64,000 nucleotides of DNA from Actinoallomurus liliacearum (GTDB taxonomy: Bacteria; Actinomycetota; Actinomycetes; Streptosporangiales; Streptosporangiaceae). The DNA is taken from positions 1 to 64,000 of the forward strand of contig NZ_BAABHJ010000023.1 of assembly GCF_039542035.1 (NCBI RefSeq). Direction: 5' to 3'. Positions 23,824 to 31,922 of the stretch are shown here, piece by piece. A model generated the notes under the pieces. The model was not told the DNA's origin. It made no database searches and worked only from the letters and a program-made list of their open reading frames with translations. Numbering within the stretch: the first letter of the stretch is position 1; each line of letters starts with the position of its first letter. The position numbers were made by a program, and so were the translations under genes.

Positions 23824-24732
23824 TCAGAGCCCGGTCCGTACGCTCTCGGCTCCAACGGTGACGCGGGCGAGCGCGCCGATCTCCAGTGCCGTCCACAGCG
23901 AGCCGTCGGGGCCGAGGGCGATGCCGTGCGGTTCGGAGTTCCGGGTGGGCAGGGCGTGCACCTGGATCGTGCCGTCCGGGGTGATCGAGCCGACGCGGTT
24001 GCGGCCCCATTCGGTGAACCACTGCCGGCCGTCGTCGCCGGGGGTGATGGCGTGCGGGCGGGCGGACCGGTCGGGCAGCGGAAACTCGGTGATCACGCCG
24101 TCGGTGTCGATCCGGCCGATCTGGCCGGCGTCCATCTCCACGAACCACAGCGCGCCGTCCGCGCCCGTGGCGATGCCCACCGGCGCGGCGCCCTCGGTCG
24201 GCAGCGGGTGGACGGCGGTCTCCCCGTCCATGCCGATGCGGCCGATCGCGTTGGCCTGGTTGAGGGTGAACCACATCCCGCCGTCGGCGCCGACGGTGAT
24301 CATGGAGGGGAGGGCGCCGGTCGGGAGCGGGAACTCGGTGACCTGGCCGTCGGTGGTGATCCTGCCGATGCGGTCGGCGGTGGTCTCGGTGAACCACAGC
24401 GCCCCGTCCGGCCCGGCGGCGATGCCGAACGGTCCGCGGTCCGGACTCGGGAGCGGGAACTCCGCGATCGTGCCGTCGGTCGTGATCCGTCCGATCCGGT
24501 GTGCCTGGTACTCGCTGAACCAGAGCGCGCCGTCCGGCCCGGCGGCGATGATCGTCGGCCGGCACTCTGGATCGAGCCGGTGGCTCGTGGGCTCGCCGCC
24601 GGGGACCAGACGGCCGATCTGGCCGCTGTGGATCAGGGTGAACCACAGCGCCCCGTCCGGCCCGGTCGTGATCGCGTACGGTCCCGCGCCCGGGCCGGAG
24701 ACGACCTGTTCGACGATGGACACGGAGGTCAT
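23824..24732 (-). CDS. Virginiamycin B lyase-like beta-propeller
   Basis: A 302-residue seven-bladed propeller made of repeated GPDGALWFTE-IGRI-T-DG units, the size of streptogramin B lyase (Vgb). Residues I recall as catalytic in Vgb have counterparts: a His in RPHAITP and, 42 residues on, Ser-Glu-Pro-His (SEPHGI), with a later Glu in WTALEIG. It could linearise streptogramin-type depsipeptides, but most environmental homologues are untested. Its ATG overlaps the stop of the hemerythrin-like gene. Confidence 0.85.
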   Translation of the reverse strand: MTSVSIVEQVVSGPGAGPYAITTGPDGALWFTLIHSGQIGRLVPGGEPTSHRLDPECRPTIIAAGPDGALWFSEYQAHRIGRITTDGTIAEFPLPSPDRGPFGIAAGPDGALWFTETTADRIGRITTDGQVTEFPLPTGALPSMITVGADGGMWFTLNQANAIGRIGMDGETAVHPLPTEGAAPVGIATGADGALWFVEMDAGQIGRIDTDGVITEFPLPDRSARPHAITPGDDGRQWFTEWGRNRVGSITPDGTIQVHALPTRNSEPHGIALGPDGSLWTALEIGALARVTVGAESVRTGL

Positions 24733-25283
24733 CGGCTCTCCTTTCGGTGGTGTTCGGCGGCGACGCGTTCGATGGTCAGGCCGAACAGTTCTTCGCTCGC
24801 GGAGGGGGTCTGGAGGGCGTCGAAGGCGTCCACGAGTCTTCTCTCCTCCCACCGGAAGTGGGATTCGAGGATGGCGGTCAGTCCGTCGAGCTCCCGCCCT
24901 ACCTGTTCGGCGTTGTCCGGGGTCAGCGTCGTGAGGAGCCCTTGCAGCCTGCGGAGGATGTCGGCGACCAGCTCATGATCGCGCCGCAGCTCGTCCAGCA
25001 CCGGAACCAGCTCGGGGAACCGCTCACCGAGAACCCGGAACGCGGCGGTGTCCTCGCCGGTGTGGTGCCGGGTCAGTGCCTGGCAGAAGGCCGTGCAGTG
25101 CGCCCGCAGCGGAGCCGGAGCCTGGGGGTTCGCGTCGCCGGCGTGGTCGGCGACCTCGTCGCGGAGCCGCGCCAGCTCCTCACGGAGCCACTGATGAACC
25201 TCGATCAGTTGCCGGCCGAGGGCCCGTGCCCGGGCACCGGAACCGGGCGAACGCGGGGTGGATTCAGGGGGAGGCAAGGGCAT
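24729..25283 (-). CDS. Hemerythrin-like HHE domain protein
   Basis: A 184-residue four-helix bundle with the expected di-iron ligands on successive helices: LIEVHQWLREEL, LTRHHTGEDTAAF, RRDHELVADIL and LESHFRWEERRLVD. It probably binds O2, NO or other small oxidants. The chosen ATG has only a weak binding site; the frame is open further upstream. The stop overlaps the vgb-like start, so the two are cotranscribed. Confidence 0.82.
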   Translation of the reverse strand: MPLPPPESTPRSPGSGARARALGRQLIEVHQWLREELARLRDEVADHAGDANPQAPAPLRAHCTAFCQALTRHHTGEDTAAFRVLGERFPELVPVLDELRRDHELVADILRRLQGLLTTLTPDNAEQVGRELDGLTAILESHFRWEERRLVDAFDALQTPSASEELFGLTIERVAAEHHRKESR

Positions 25284-25600
25284 GAAGCAGCTTTCGATCA
25301 AGGAGAGCAGACGGAACGGATCGCCGGAATCGGCTGCGCGGCCGACGGCGGCGATGACGGGTCTGGCTGGACCGCGGTCGGGGCCGACGTGGGCCCCGGC
25401 GTCACTCAGCGGGAAAGAAGACGTGGACGCATGGCGGTCTCCTTGATCACATGCCTCCATGCCGACGCCGTCCCCCTGGCGCCGACACGCGACACAGGGA
25501 ATTGCCTATCACGGCGCCGCGATGGTGATCAACTCTCCGCCTCGCGCCGACGGAGTCGAGGCTCGTGATCATCACGGGTCGGCTGCCGTCCGAGAGCAAA
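25284..25600. other. Spacer upstream of the hemerythrin-like gene
   Basis: No supported gene. A minus-strand AAGGAGACCGCC followed by an 8-codon ORF (MRPRLLSR, 25432 down to 25406) is noticeable but not in frame with the hemerythrin-like gene. Presumably holds the operon promoter. Confidence 0.4.
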
Positions 25601-25626
25601 GGGGCCCGGCGCGACGGCCGGGCCCC
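25601..25626 (-). terminator. Terminator of the 64-residue protein gene
   Basis: Arms GGGGCCCGGC and GCCGGGCCCC with a 6-base loop, 38 bases past the stop. Confidence 0.7.
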
Positions 25627-25664
25627 TGCGTTCAGCATGGCAGCGGATCACCGCCGGCCGGCCC

Positions 25665-25859
25665 TCAGGGCCAGACGTCGCCGGCGATCTCCGCGATCTT
25701 CGCGATGACGCCGCCCACAGTCGAGCCACCCGAAGAGGACCGTGAGGACCGGCCCGAGGACCGGCTCGAAGACGGGCCGGAGCGGGTGTCCCTCGGCTTG
25801 TTCTCACCGCTCTCCTTGAAGTAGCGGATCGCGGCGTCCTTCTCCTCTTGCGTGGCCAT
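25665..25859 (-). CDS. Small Ser/Arg-rich protein
   Basis: A 64-residue protein. The N-terminus MATQEEKDAAIRYFKESGE looks structured and helical, the middle is a Ser/Arg/Gly run (SRSSGRSSRSSSGGS), and the end is a hydrophobic helix (VGGVIAKIAEIAGDVWP). No family recognised. Support comes from GGGGAGATTCGA before ATG and a terminator after the stop. Confidence 0.65.
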   Translation of the reverse strand: MATQEEKDAAIRYFKESGENKPRDTRSGPSSSRSSGRSSRSSSGGSTVGGVIAKIAEIAGDVWP

Positions 25860-26005
25860 TCGAATCTCCCCTGATTGGGTCTCGCGGGATTCGCGAGACT
25901 GCTTAAAGAAGATCGTCTGTCCCGAAGACGAGTTGGCCAGTCGTAGCGTGCGCGGTACGTCGAGCGGCCCGGGCAGGCGGCGGACGCCTCGCCGGGCGGA
26001 TCAGA

Positions 26006-26701
26006 TCAGGCGAAGACGGTTCCGGTCTCGGTGAAGAGCGCCTCCAGGACCCGGAGGGCGCGCCAGGCCTTGGTCATGCCGAAGCGGGCGGAGAAGCGCA
26101 CCACCGCGCGTGCCTCGTCGGGAGTGGCGCCCGCTCTGAGGGCGCGGGTGACGTGGACGCGGAAGCTCTCGTCCAGCGTCTGGTACAGCACGTCGACCGT
26201 CATCGTCGCGAACGCGCGCTCGCGCGCGCTCAGCAGGCTCATGCCCGCCCGCATGCGGGACTGCAGGTCCATGAAGTCGGCGAAGGACGCGTCGAGGTTG
26301 CGCACCGCCTTCCGCGTGGGAGCCGGGATCGGGCTCGCCGAGCCGTCCGCGTCGACCTGGTGGCCGAGCCCGGTGGGGCCGGGCAGGTTCTTCTCCTGCT
26401 CGATCTCGGTCAGGCGGGCCAGGGCGGCCAGCGCGGCGGGATATCCGCTGTCGTAGGAGATGAAGCGGAGCAGCTCCCGGAGCTCGTCGGCCGACAGGCC
26501 GTGTTCCCGCGCCGTCACGACGTGGGCCTCGTACGGCAGCCCGAGCGTCTGCTGGGAGACGTCGGCGACGAGGGACAGCAGGATCTTCTCCCGCGTCGAC
26601 AGCTCCGGAGTCTCCTCCCAGAGCACGTGGTCGGTGGCGGCGCTCATCTCCGCGAACACCGGGTCGAGTGCCTTCGCGTGGGTGTCGAAGGGCAGTGGCA
26701 T
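26006..26701 (-). CDS. Carboxymuconolactone decarboxylase-family protein
   Basis: A 231-residue protein with two CMD-like halves: LVADVSQQTLGLPYEAHVVTA and VDVLYQTLDESFRVHVTRALRAG. Both lack the CxxC pair of AhpD-type peroxidases but keep the helical His, so it is closer to the non-redox CMD group. Substrate unknown. A GAGGGGGTCCCGC site precedes ATG. It is divergent from a TetR gene whose likely operators lie in the 78-base spacer. Confidence 0.85.
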   Translation of the reverse strand: MPLPFDTHAKALDPVFAEMSAATDHVLWEETPELSTREKILLSLVADVSQQTLGLPYEAHVVTAREHGLSADELRELLRFISYDSGYPAALAALARLTEIEQEKNLPGPTGLGHQVDADGSASPIPAPTRKAVRNLDASFADFMDLQSRMRAGMSLLSARERAFATMTVDVLYQTLDESFRVHVTRALRAGATPDEARAVVRFSARFGMTKAWRALRVLEALFTETGTVFA

Positions 26702-26728
26702 GCGGGACCCCCTCAGTAGGTAGACGAA

Positions 26729-26768
26729 TGTAGCGCTACAACTGTAAGGCAATAGTCGTTCCCTTACA
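26729..26768. promoter_or_regulatory. TetR operators between the CMD and TetR genes
   Basis: TGTAGCGCTACA (26729-26740) is a perfect palindrome; TGTAAGG-12N-CCTTACA spans 26743-26768 and ends 11 bases before the TetR start. Both share TGTA/TACA half-sites, fitting autoregulation and control of the CMD gene. Confidence 0.6.
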
Positions 26769-26779
26769 ATGGGCGAGCC

Positions 26780-27442
26780 ATGGACGAGACCCCCTCAGCG
26801 CAGGACGAGATCTCCGAGGAGCGGAGCCCCGCACGCCGCCGCGCGCGCGGCCGCAACCCCCGGGGCCAGGGCGAACGGTTGCGGGACGAGATCCTGTCCG
26901 CCACGCTCCGGCTGTTGAACGACCTCGGTGACGACGAGGCGCTGTCCCTGCGCGCCGTGGCGCGAGAGGTCGGCATCGCCGCGACCTCCGTCTACATCCA
27001 CTTCGAGGACCGCGACGCCCTCGTCTACGCGGCCTTGGAGCGCTGCCACCGCGACCTGGTGCGCGATCTGGACCAGGCCGAGACCGGCGCGGCCGACCCG
27101 GCGGCCCGGCTGCGCGCCCGGCTGCTCTTCCTGGGTTCCTGGGTCGGCCGGCACTCTGGCCTCTACAAGGTGCTCCACGAGAGCACCCTCAACCAGCGGA
27201 CGCACCTGGCGTTCAAGGAGGACCTGACCGACCGCACCACGGCGGCCGTGCAGCGCTGCATGGACGCGGGCCTCGCGCCCGCCGACGACGCGGCGGCGGT
27301 ATCACTCGACCTGAGGGCGGCCGTCCACGGCGCCGTGTCGATGCGCGTCAACGAGCCCGACCTCCCCTGGCCGCCGCTCGAAGACCAGATCGACCGCTTC
27401 CTCACCAAGCTCGTCGGCGTTCGCCTGCCGGGCGGTTCGTAG
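26780..27442 (+). CDS. TetR-family regulator
   Basis: A 220-residue regulator with a basic N-terminal extension (ARRRARGRNPRGQGERLR), an HTH at about residues 42-85 (LSLRAVAREVGIAATSVYIHF) and a TetR_C_33-like ligand domain. Divergent from the CMD gene, which is its probable target. The following hypothetical gene starts 19 bases after the stop and may be cotranscribed. Confidence 0.9.
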   Translation: MDETPSAQDEISEERSPARRRARGRNPRGQGERLRDEILSATLRLLNDLGDDEALSLRAVAREVGIAATSVYIHFEDRDALVYAALERCHRDLVRDLDQAETGAADPAARLRARLLFLGSWVGRHSGLYKVLHESTLNQRTHLAFKEDLTDRTTAAVQRCMDAGLAPADDAAAVSLDLRAAVHGAVSMRVNEPDLPWPPLEDQIDRFLTKLVGVRLPGGS

Positions 27443-27461
27443 CCGAATAAGATCATCCGCC

Positions 27462-28295
27462 ATGACCGGTACGAAGACGGTACGCGTCGTGTTCGTCAAC
27501 GCCGAGACCGGTCAGGAGCTCGGCCGCAGCGAAGTCGCGGCGGAGACGTTGCCGGACACCTTCGAGGTCGACACGGTCCTCCACCTCGGCGACACGGAAT
27601 GGTCGGTGCGGCGGGCCGAACCGCCGACGGCCGACCGGTTCGTGGCGGCCGGCACCCTGACGCTGACGGTCCGTCGTGTCGAGTCGATGCGCCCCAGCGA
27701 CATCCTGTACTCGATGCCGACCCTCTACGACCCGCTGCCCCCGTCCGGTGGTCAGGCTCACGACGGGGCGGCCTTCGAGATCCACGAGGACACCTGGCGT
27801 CAGGTCGAGATGGTCTCCGCCGAACTCGACGACCAGGTCGCGACCGAGTTGCTCGCGGTACGCCGCATCTACGACGAGCACGCCCGCCGCGACGAAAACG
27901 GCCGGCTGTACGGCTTCGACGCGATCCACGTACGGACCGGCCCCGTCCGGCCGCTGCCGCACCCGGTGCCCCTCCAGCGGCTGTCCGACATGCTGCCGCC
28001 GACCGACCACCGCTACGCCGGAGTCGGCTATCGGGGCGCCGCCGGCCTCGTCGCCGACTCGTTCGCCTTCGCCGTCGGCCCGCTCGTCCTCTATGGGCTC
28101 GCCGAAGGCGACCTCGCCACGACCCTCTGCGCGACCATCGAACGACCCGAAGCACCGGAGCGGCTCACCGCTCTGACCGACGCCCTCGACGACGCCATGC
28201 GCTCGTTCGACCTTCGCCTCGTCGACTGGTGCCGCTGCGCCGCCGTCACGGCGGACTCGATCGCCGACTACCTGACCGCCGTCACGCCCGAATAG
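27462..28295 (+). CDS. Protein of unknown function
   Basis: 277 residues, cytoplasmic by appearance. The first 75 residues look beta-rich (TVRVVFVNAETGQELGRSE, then LTLTVRRVE); the remainder is mixed alpha/beta with EIHEDTWRQVEMVSAELDDQ and a two-cysteine segment LVDWCRCAAV near residue 258. No family or catalytic motif recognised. It follows the TetR gene closely and ends at a bidirectional hairpin. Confidence 0.75.
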   Translation: MTGTKTVRVVFVNAETGQELGRSEVAAETLPDTFEVDTVLHLGDTEWSVRRAEPPTADRFVAAGTLTLTVRRVESMRPSDILYSMPTLYDPLPPSGGQAHDGAAFEIHEDTWRQVEMVSAELDDQVATELLAVRRIYDEHARRDENGRLYGFDAIHVRTGPVRPLPHPVPLQRLSDMLPPTDHRYAGVGYRGAAGLVADSFAFAVGPLVLYGLAEGDLATTLCATIERPEAPERLTALTDALDDAMRSFDLRLVDWCRCAAVTADSIADYLTAVTPE

Positions 28296-28299
28296 ACGG

Positions 28300-28334
28300 C
28301 CCCCGCCCTTGGCTCCGGTGTTCAAGGACGGGGG
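28300..28334. terminator. Bidirectional terminator
   Basis: An 11-base-pair stem (CCCCCGCCCTT with AAGGACGGGGG, one mismatch) and 13-base loop between the convergent hypothetical gene and the second DUF397 gene. Confidence 0.6.
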
Positions 28335-28352
28335 ACGCTCGGGGGATGCGTG

Positions 28353-28448
28353 CTACGCGCTTCGGTCGATTGTGGTGATCTCGACGCACTCGCCGCCGTT
28401 TTGACCGCTACGGCTCGACTTGCGCCACTCGGCGTTTTTCGGGTCCAT
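28353..28448 (-). CDS. Half-length DUF397 protein, second copy
   Basis: A 31-residue product, MDPKNAEWRKSSRSGQNGG followed by ECVEITTIDRSA. It contains only the first half of DUF397 (W-R-K-S-S-R-S-G...G-E-C-V-E); the usual VRDSK...F segment is absent. It is about 74% identical to the first copy, 10 bases upstream, and so a tandem duplicate. The ribosome binding site is weak. DUF397 proteins are partners of XRE/DUF5753 regulators. Confidence 0.65.
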   Translation of the reverse strand: MDPKNAEWRKSSRSGQNGGECVEITTIDRSA

Positions 28449-28458
28449 GGTTCGCGGG

Positions 28459-28554
28459 TCAGGCGTCGCGGTCGATCGTCGCGACTTCGACGCACTCGCC
28501 GCCGTTTTCTCCGCTGCGGCTCGACTTGCGCCAGTCGGTGTTGTTCAGGCCCAT
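28459..28554 (-). CDS. Half-length DUF397 protein, first copy
   Basis: A 31-residue product, MGLNNTDWRKSSRSGENGG then ECVEVATIDRDA. A strong GCGGAGGAACG site precedes ATG, and the gene overlaps the XRE stop by 10 bases, the standard XRE-DUF397 coupling. Typical family members have 60-70 residues, so this is truncated after the conserved CVEVA strand. Confidence 0.75.
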   Translation of the reverse strand: MGLNNTDWRKSSRSGENGGECVEVATIDRDA

Positions 28555-29321
28555 CGTTCCTCCGCCATGTTGCGAATGAATTCGATCGACTCGTGCTGGG
28601 GCATGGCGTGCGCCTTGATGGTCTCCCACGCCTCCGAGAGGACCGCCAGGTCATCTCGGCCGCTCGTGACGATGCCTTTGACGGCTGTCTCCACGTAGGC
28701 CACGTCGTTCCCGTCCACGGTCGCGATGGTGAACGTTCCCAGGCTTCGGGGGTTCACCGCCGAGCGTACAACCTGAACCGTGAGCCGGGGAGAGGTCGAT
28801 TCCGCCAGCGCCATGAGCTGGTCGTGCATGACTTTGGCTCCGCCGCGCTCTCGGTAGAGCGCGGCCTCGTCGAGTACGAAGTGCAGCGCCGGTGGCGTTT
28901 CCTGGTGCCTGATGGCCTGGCGCTCCATTCGCGCCGCGACGGCGGGCTCGTCGCCCGGGAGCAGGGCCCGCGCGTAGTCCACGGTCTGAAGGAGTCCGGG
29001 GACGAGCACCAGGGCGAACGACCGGACGAGCGTGGCTCTCTTCTCCTCTTCGAGCCAGGGGCGGAACCAGCCTGGGAGGCATTCGTTGTCGAGCTGGTCG
29101 TAGACGGCCATGAGGGCGCCGCGGGGGAGGGACAGGGCCTCTTCGATGGAGGCGACCTGTTCGCTGCGGGGGCGTAGCTGGCCGGTTTCGAGGTTGCTGA
29201 GCCAGCCGTCGGAGTAACCGAGGCGGTTGGCGAGGTCCTTTTGCAGCATTTCGGACGCATCGCGATATGTGCGTACGAGCCGTCCGAGAGTGATGAGCGT
29301 TGGGCTCGATTGTCTGCCCAT
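28545..29321 (-). CDS. XRE/DUF5753 transcriptional regulator
   Basis: A 258-residue protein: XRE helix-turn-helix at residues 12-70 (LQKDLANRLGYSDGWLSNLETG) and a DUF5753 domain (PGLLQTVDYARALLPGDEP, then HFVLDEAALYR). Regulators of this class act with a downstream DUF397 protein in Streptomyces development and antibiotic control. An AAAGGGGTGTC site precedes ATG. It is divergent from the gene pair 29515-30254. Confidence 0.92.
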   Translation of the reverse strand: MGRQSSPTLITLGRLVRTYRDASEMLQKDLANRLGYSDGWLSNLETGQLRPRSEQVASIEEALSLPRGALMAVYDQLDNECLPGWFRPWLEEEKRATLVRSFALVLVPGLLQTVDYARALLPGDEPAVAARMERQAIRHQETPPALHFVLDEAALYRERGGAKVMHDQLMALAESTSPRLTVQVVRSAVNPRSLGTFTIATVDGNDVAYVETAVKGIVTSGRDDLAVLSEAWETIKAHAMPQHESIEFIRNMAEERWA

Positions 29322-29514
29322 GACACCCCTTTCGCCGGATTTTATCCCGCTCCACGCCAACCTGGCGTGGCCTGTTGGCATCGGCCCTGCGGTCAAGGCC
29401 GTTCTCAGGGTAAAGCGCATTGGCCATTGTGGGGGTGGAAATCAGCGACGGAGGTACTTCTCATGCAATGTCGAAGAATCGTCCGGACATCTACACCTGC
29501 CGCGCGGCACGACC

Positions 29515-29736
29515 ATGACGTCGCCGGATGAGCTCAGGCGGTCCGTCGACCGGCTCCGCGACGTCCTCGAATCGCTCGGCTCTGAGGGAACGTCGATAGC
29601 GGTCGACCTCACCCTTCTGGACCGTCTCGTACAGCGTTATCCGGCGGCCGCCCGAAAAAGCCTCGAACTGCACGACGGAAAGCGGTTCTCGCGCAGCGCC
29701 GCCCTTCGCGCGCGCTCCTATCAAGGGGAGGGATGA
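29515..29736 (+). CDS. Small protein upstream of an anti-sigma-like ATPase
   Basis: A 73-residue helical protein (SPDELRRSVDRLRDVLESLG, then LTLLDRLVQRYPAAARKSLEL) with a basic C-terminus. No family recognised. The ribosome binding site is weak. Its stop lies within the ribosome binding/start region of the next gene, indicating coupling. Confidence 0.6.
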   Translation: MTSPDELRRSVDRLRDVLESLGSEGTSIAVDLTLLDRLVQRYPAAARKSLELHDGKRFSRSAALRARSYQGEG

Positions 29737-29741
29737 TCACG

Positions 29742-30254
29742 ATGATTCCTGGGCCGGATATCGACCGAGGGGAGAAGTGGCGGCCGTTCGGCGGCCGGGT
29801 GGCCGCCAGGCGACCGGGCATGCTGCGCTGGGAGCGCCGCTTCGCCGGCACGCCCGACCAGGTGGGCGCCGCCCGTACGTTGGTGAGTGAGTTGTTCGCC
29901 GACGCTCCGTTCGCCGGGAACGCGGCATGGATCACCGGCGAGCTGGCCACGAACGCCATCCGCCACTCGGCGTCCGGGCGTCCCGGCGGGACGTTCACCG
30001 TCGCGCTGTGCCGCTGGCCCACCTTCGGCGAGATCCACGTCATCGACGCGGGCGGGCCGAAGGAGCCCCGGCTCCCGAATCGGGACCCGGTCGGCGCCGC
30101 CATCGAGGAAGGCGACGACCTGCCGGAGAGCGGGCTGGGCCTGTACGGCATCGCCGCCCTGGCCGACCACTACGGCACCTACCGGCACCGGGACGGCACC
30201 CGCGTCGTCTGGGCGCGCCTGCGGTCCGTGTCACCCGGCCGAACAAACGAATGA
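29742..30254 (+). CDS. ATP-binding protein of the RsbW/HATPase_c_2 type
   Basis: A 170-residue GHKL ATPase related to anti-sigma kinases. The N box is ELATNAIRHS near residue 65, the G1 box VIDAGGP near 97, and the G2 box ESGLGLYGI near 128. It may phosphorylate an anti-anti-sigma factor or bind a sigma factor; none is adjacent. AAGGGGAGG suits the ATG used here; another ATG three codons earlier is too close to it. Such ATPases are often found beside XRE/DUF397 genes. Confidence 0.85.
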   Translation: MIPGPDIDRGEKWRPFGGRVAARRPGMLRWERRFAGTPDQVGAARTLVSELFADAPFAGNAAWITGELATNAIRHSASGRPGGTFTVALCRWPTFGEIHVIDAGGPKEPRLPNRDPVGAAIEEGDDLPESGLGLYGIAALADHYGTYRHRDGTRVVWARLRSVSPGRTNE

Positions 30255-30324
30255 CCCTCATCGCGCCGCAGGCCCTCCGGGCCTCATCTACGGCCGTATA
30301 CCGACGCCTCGTATGCTCGTCTCC

Positions 30325-30930
30325 ATGAGTGCCCAGCCCGCTCATCGACGCGACGCCGCCGCGACGCGTGAAGCGATCCTCGCTGCTGCGGTCGTCGAGT
30401 TCACCGAGCATGGATACGCCGGAGCCGGGGTCCGCCAGATCGCCGAACGAGCGGGCGTGACGGCGATGATGATCAACCGCTATTTCGGATCGAAGGAGGG
30501 TCTTTTCGCCGAAGCCGTGGACCGTTCGTTCAGCCCGCCGACCGTCGTCGGTGGCGAACGCCGCGATCTGGCACGTGCCATCGCGCACACGCTTGCCGAA
30601 CGTACGGCGCCTGACGCGGAGCGCCTCGACCCGTTCCTCCTGATGCTTCGTTCCGCGCCGGATCCCGAGGCGGCGAACATCGTCCGACAGGGCATCGAGG
30701 CCCACGTTGGCGCCCGCCTGGCGACGCTGCTGGGCGGTTCCGAGGCGGACGTCCGGGCTCAACTCGGGCTTGCGCTGGTCGCGGGGACCTGGTTGTTGCG
30801 CGCCGTCATCAACACCAGTGTGCTCTCCGCGGCCGACGACGACCGTCTCGCGGACCTGCTGACCGGCATGCTCGAACCGATCTGCCGGTCGGGCGACGTC
30901 GCGCCCGTCGCCGACCGCGCCGCCGACTGA
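30325..30930 (+). CDS. TetR-family regulator
   Basis: A 201-residue regulator with HTH at residues 20-60 (GYAGAGVRQIAERAGVTAMM, then YFGSKEGLFAEAV) and a TetR_C_17-type ligand domain. It converges on an SDR gene whose promoter contains a 20-bp palindrome that could be its operator. A second ATG lies four codons upstream. Confidence 0.88.
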   Translation: MSAQPAHRRDAAATREAILAAAVVEFTEHGYAGAGVRQIAERAGVTAMMINRYFGSKEGLFAEAVDRSFSPPTVVGGERRDLARAIAHTLAERTAPDAERLDPFLLMLRSAPDPEAANIVRQGIEAHVGARLATLLGGSEADVRAQLGLALVAGTWLLRAVINTSVLSAADDDRLADLLTGMLEPICRSGDVAPVADRAAD

Positions 30931-30981
30931 GCCGGGCGGATCCGAGTCGGCGATGGGGGCGTCGGTCCGGCCCCGTCGGGT

Positions 30982-31782
30982 TCAGAACGCGGAGCGGATG
31001 AGCCCGCCGTCCACGCGGATCGTCGCTCCGCTGACGTATTCGGCGTAGTCACTGCACAGGTACGCCACCGCTGCCGCGATCTCCTCAGGCCTGCCGAACC
31101 GCCCGTGGTCGTTCGGGATGAGGGCCTCGACGGCGTTGGGCTGGATCTCCTCCCAGGTGTCGCCCCACCCGCGGGCGGGGCCGATCCCCGTGACGAATTC
31201 CTTCGTCGCCTCAACGAGGATCGCTCCGGGCGACACCACGTTCGAGGTGACACCGGTGCCCTTGAGCTCGCGGGCCAGTGACACCGCGAGATTGTGCCGG
31301 GCCGCCAGCGTGGCGTTGTACTGCGGGTGGGTGTTCATCGGCTGAAGGGCGAGACCACCACCGACCGTGACGACCCGGCCCCAGCAGCGCTCCCGCATCG
31401 CAGGGACCAGATGCTGAATCATCCGAACGCCCGAGACGACATTGACGTTGTAGGTGTGGCTCCACTCCGCAGGGGTCGCGTCCGCCCACGACAGGTGCCG
31501 GTAGAAGCCGGCGTTGTTGACGAGGATGTCGATGGGGCCGTCAGCGGTCGCCGCCCGGGCGACGTCCGCGGCGCCCTCGTCGGTGGTCAGGTCGCCCAGT
31601 GCCGTGGTGGCGGCCCCACCGGCCGCACGGATCGCCTCCGCGATCTCGTCCACGCGCCCTTCGTTCCGTCCGTGGATCACGATCTCGGCGCCCTTCGCTG
31701 CCAGCAACTTGGCGATGGCCGCACCGAGCCCGGCGCTCGATCCGGTGACGAGAGCGCGCTTTCCGGAGAGTTCGAGGTTCAT
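30982..31782 (-). CDS. SDR-family protein lacking the usual catalytic Ser and Lys
   Basis: A 266-residue classical-SDR fold: TGSSAGLGAA at residues 13-22, NNAG near 89 and the C-terminal YVSGATIRVDGG. In the active site the Tyr is kept, but YxxxK reads YNATL (Lys replaced by Leu) and the position of the catalytic Ser (VVTVGGGLAL) is Gly. Either the chemistry differs or the protein is non-catalytic. It converges with a TetR gene and has a strong palindrome upstream. Confidence 0.87.
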   Translation of the reverse strand: MNLELSGKRALVTGSSAGLGAAIAKLLAAKGAEIVIHGRNEGRVDEIAEAIRAAGGAATTALGDLTTDEGAADVARAATADGPIDILVNNAGFYRHLSWADATPAEWSHTYNVNVVSGVRMIQHLVPAMRERCWGRVVTVGGGLALQPMNTHPQYNATLAARHNLAVSLARELKGTGVTSNVVSPGAILVEATKEFVTGIGPARGWGDTWEEIQPNAVEALIPNDHGRFGRPEEIAAAVAYLCSDYAEYVSGATIRVDGGLIRSAF

Positions 31783-31846
31783 CTTCGTGGCCTTCCGTCG
31801 AGGGGACCCCGCGCCATGACGACGGGGGAGGACGTCACTGCGAGTG

Positions 31847-31866
31847 AAGTATACAACTGTAGACTT
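31847..31866. promoter_or_regulatory. Palindromic operator candidate upstream of the SDR gene
   Basis: AAGTATACAACTGTAGACTT has eight-base arms with a single mismatch around AACT. It is about 65 bases upstream of the SDR start and also near the divergent aldo/keto reductase, so it could control both. Confidence 0.6.
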
Positions 31867-31922
31867 AGCTCCCTCGGCGCGGTGCTTAAACGGCGTCAGG
31901 CCGGGCCCTAAGGTGGGTGATC

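Noticed and set aside
25406..25432. Eight-codon ORF (MRPRLLSR) with AAGGAGACCGCC upstream of the hemerythrin-like gene
   Set aside because: Too short to support, no recognisable leader pattern, and about 120 bases from the next start. Mentioned only in the spacer entry.
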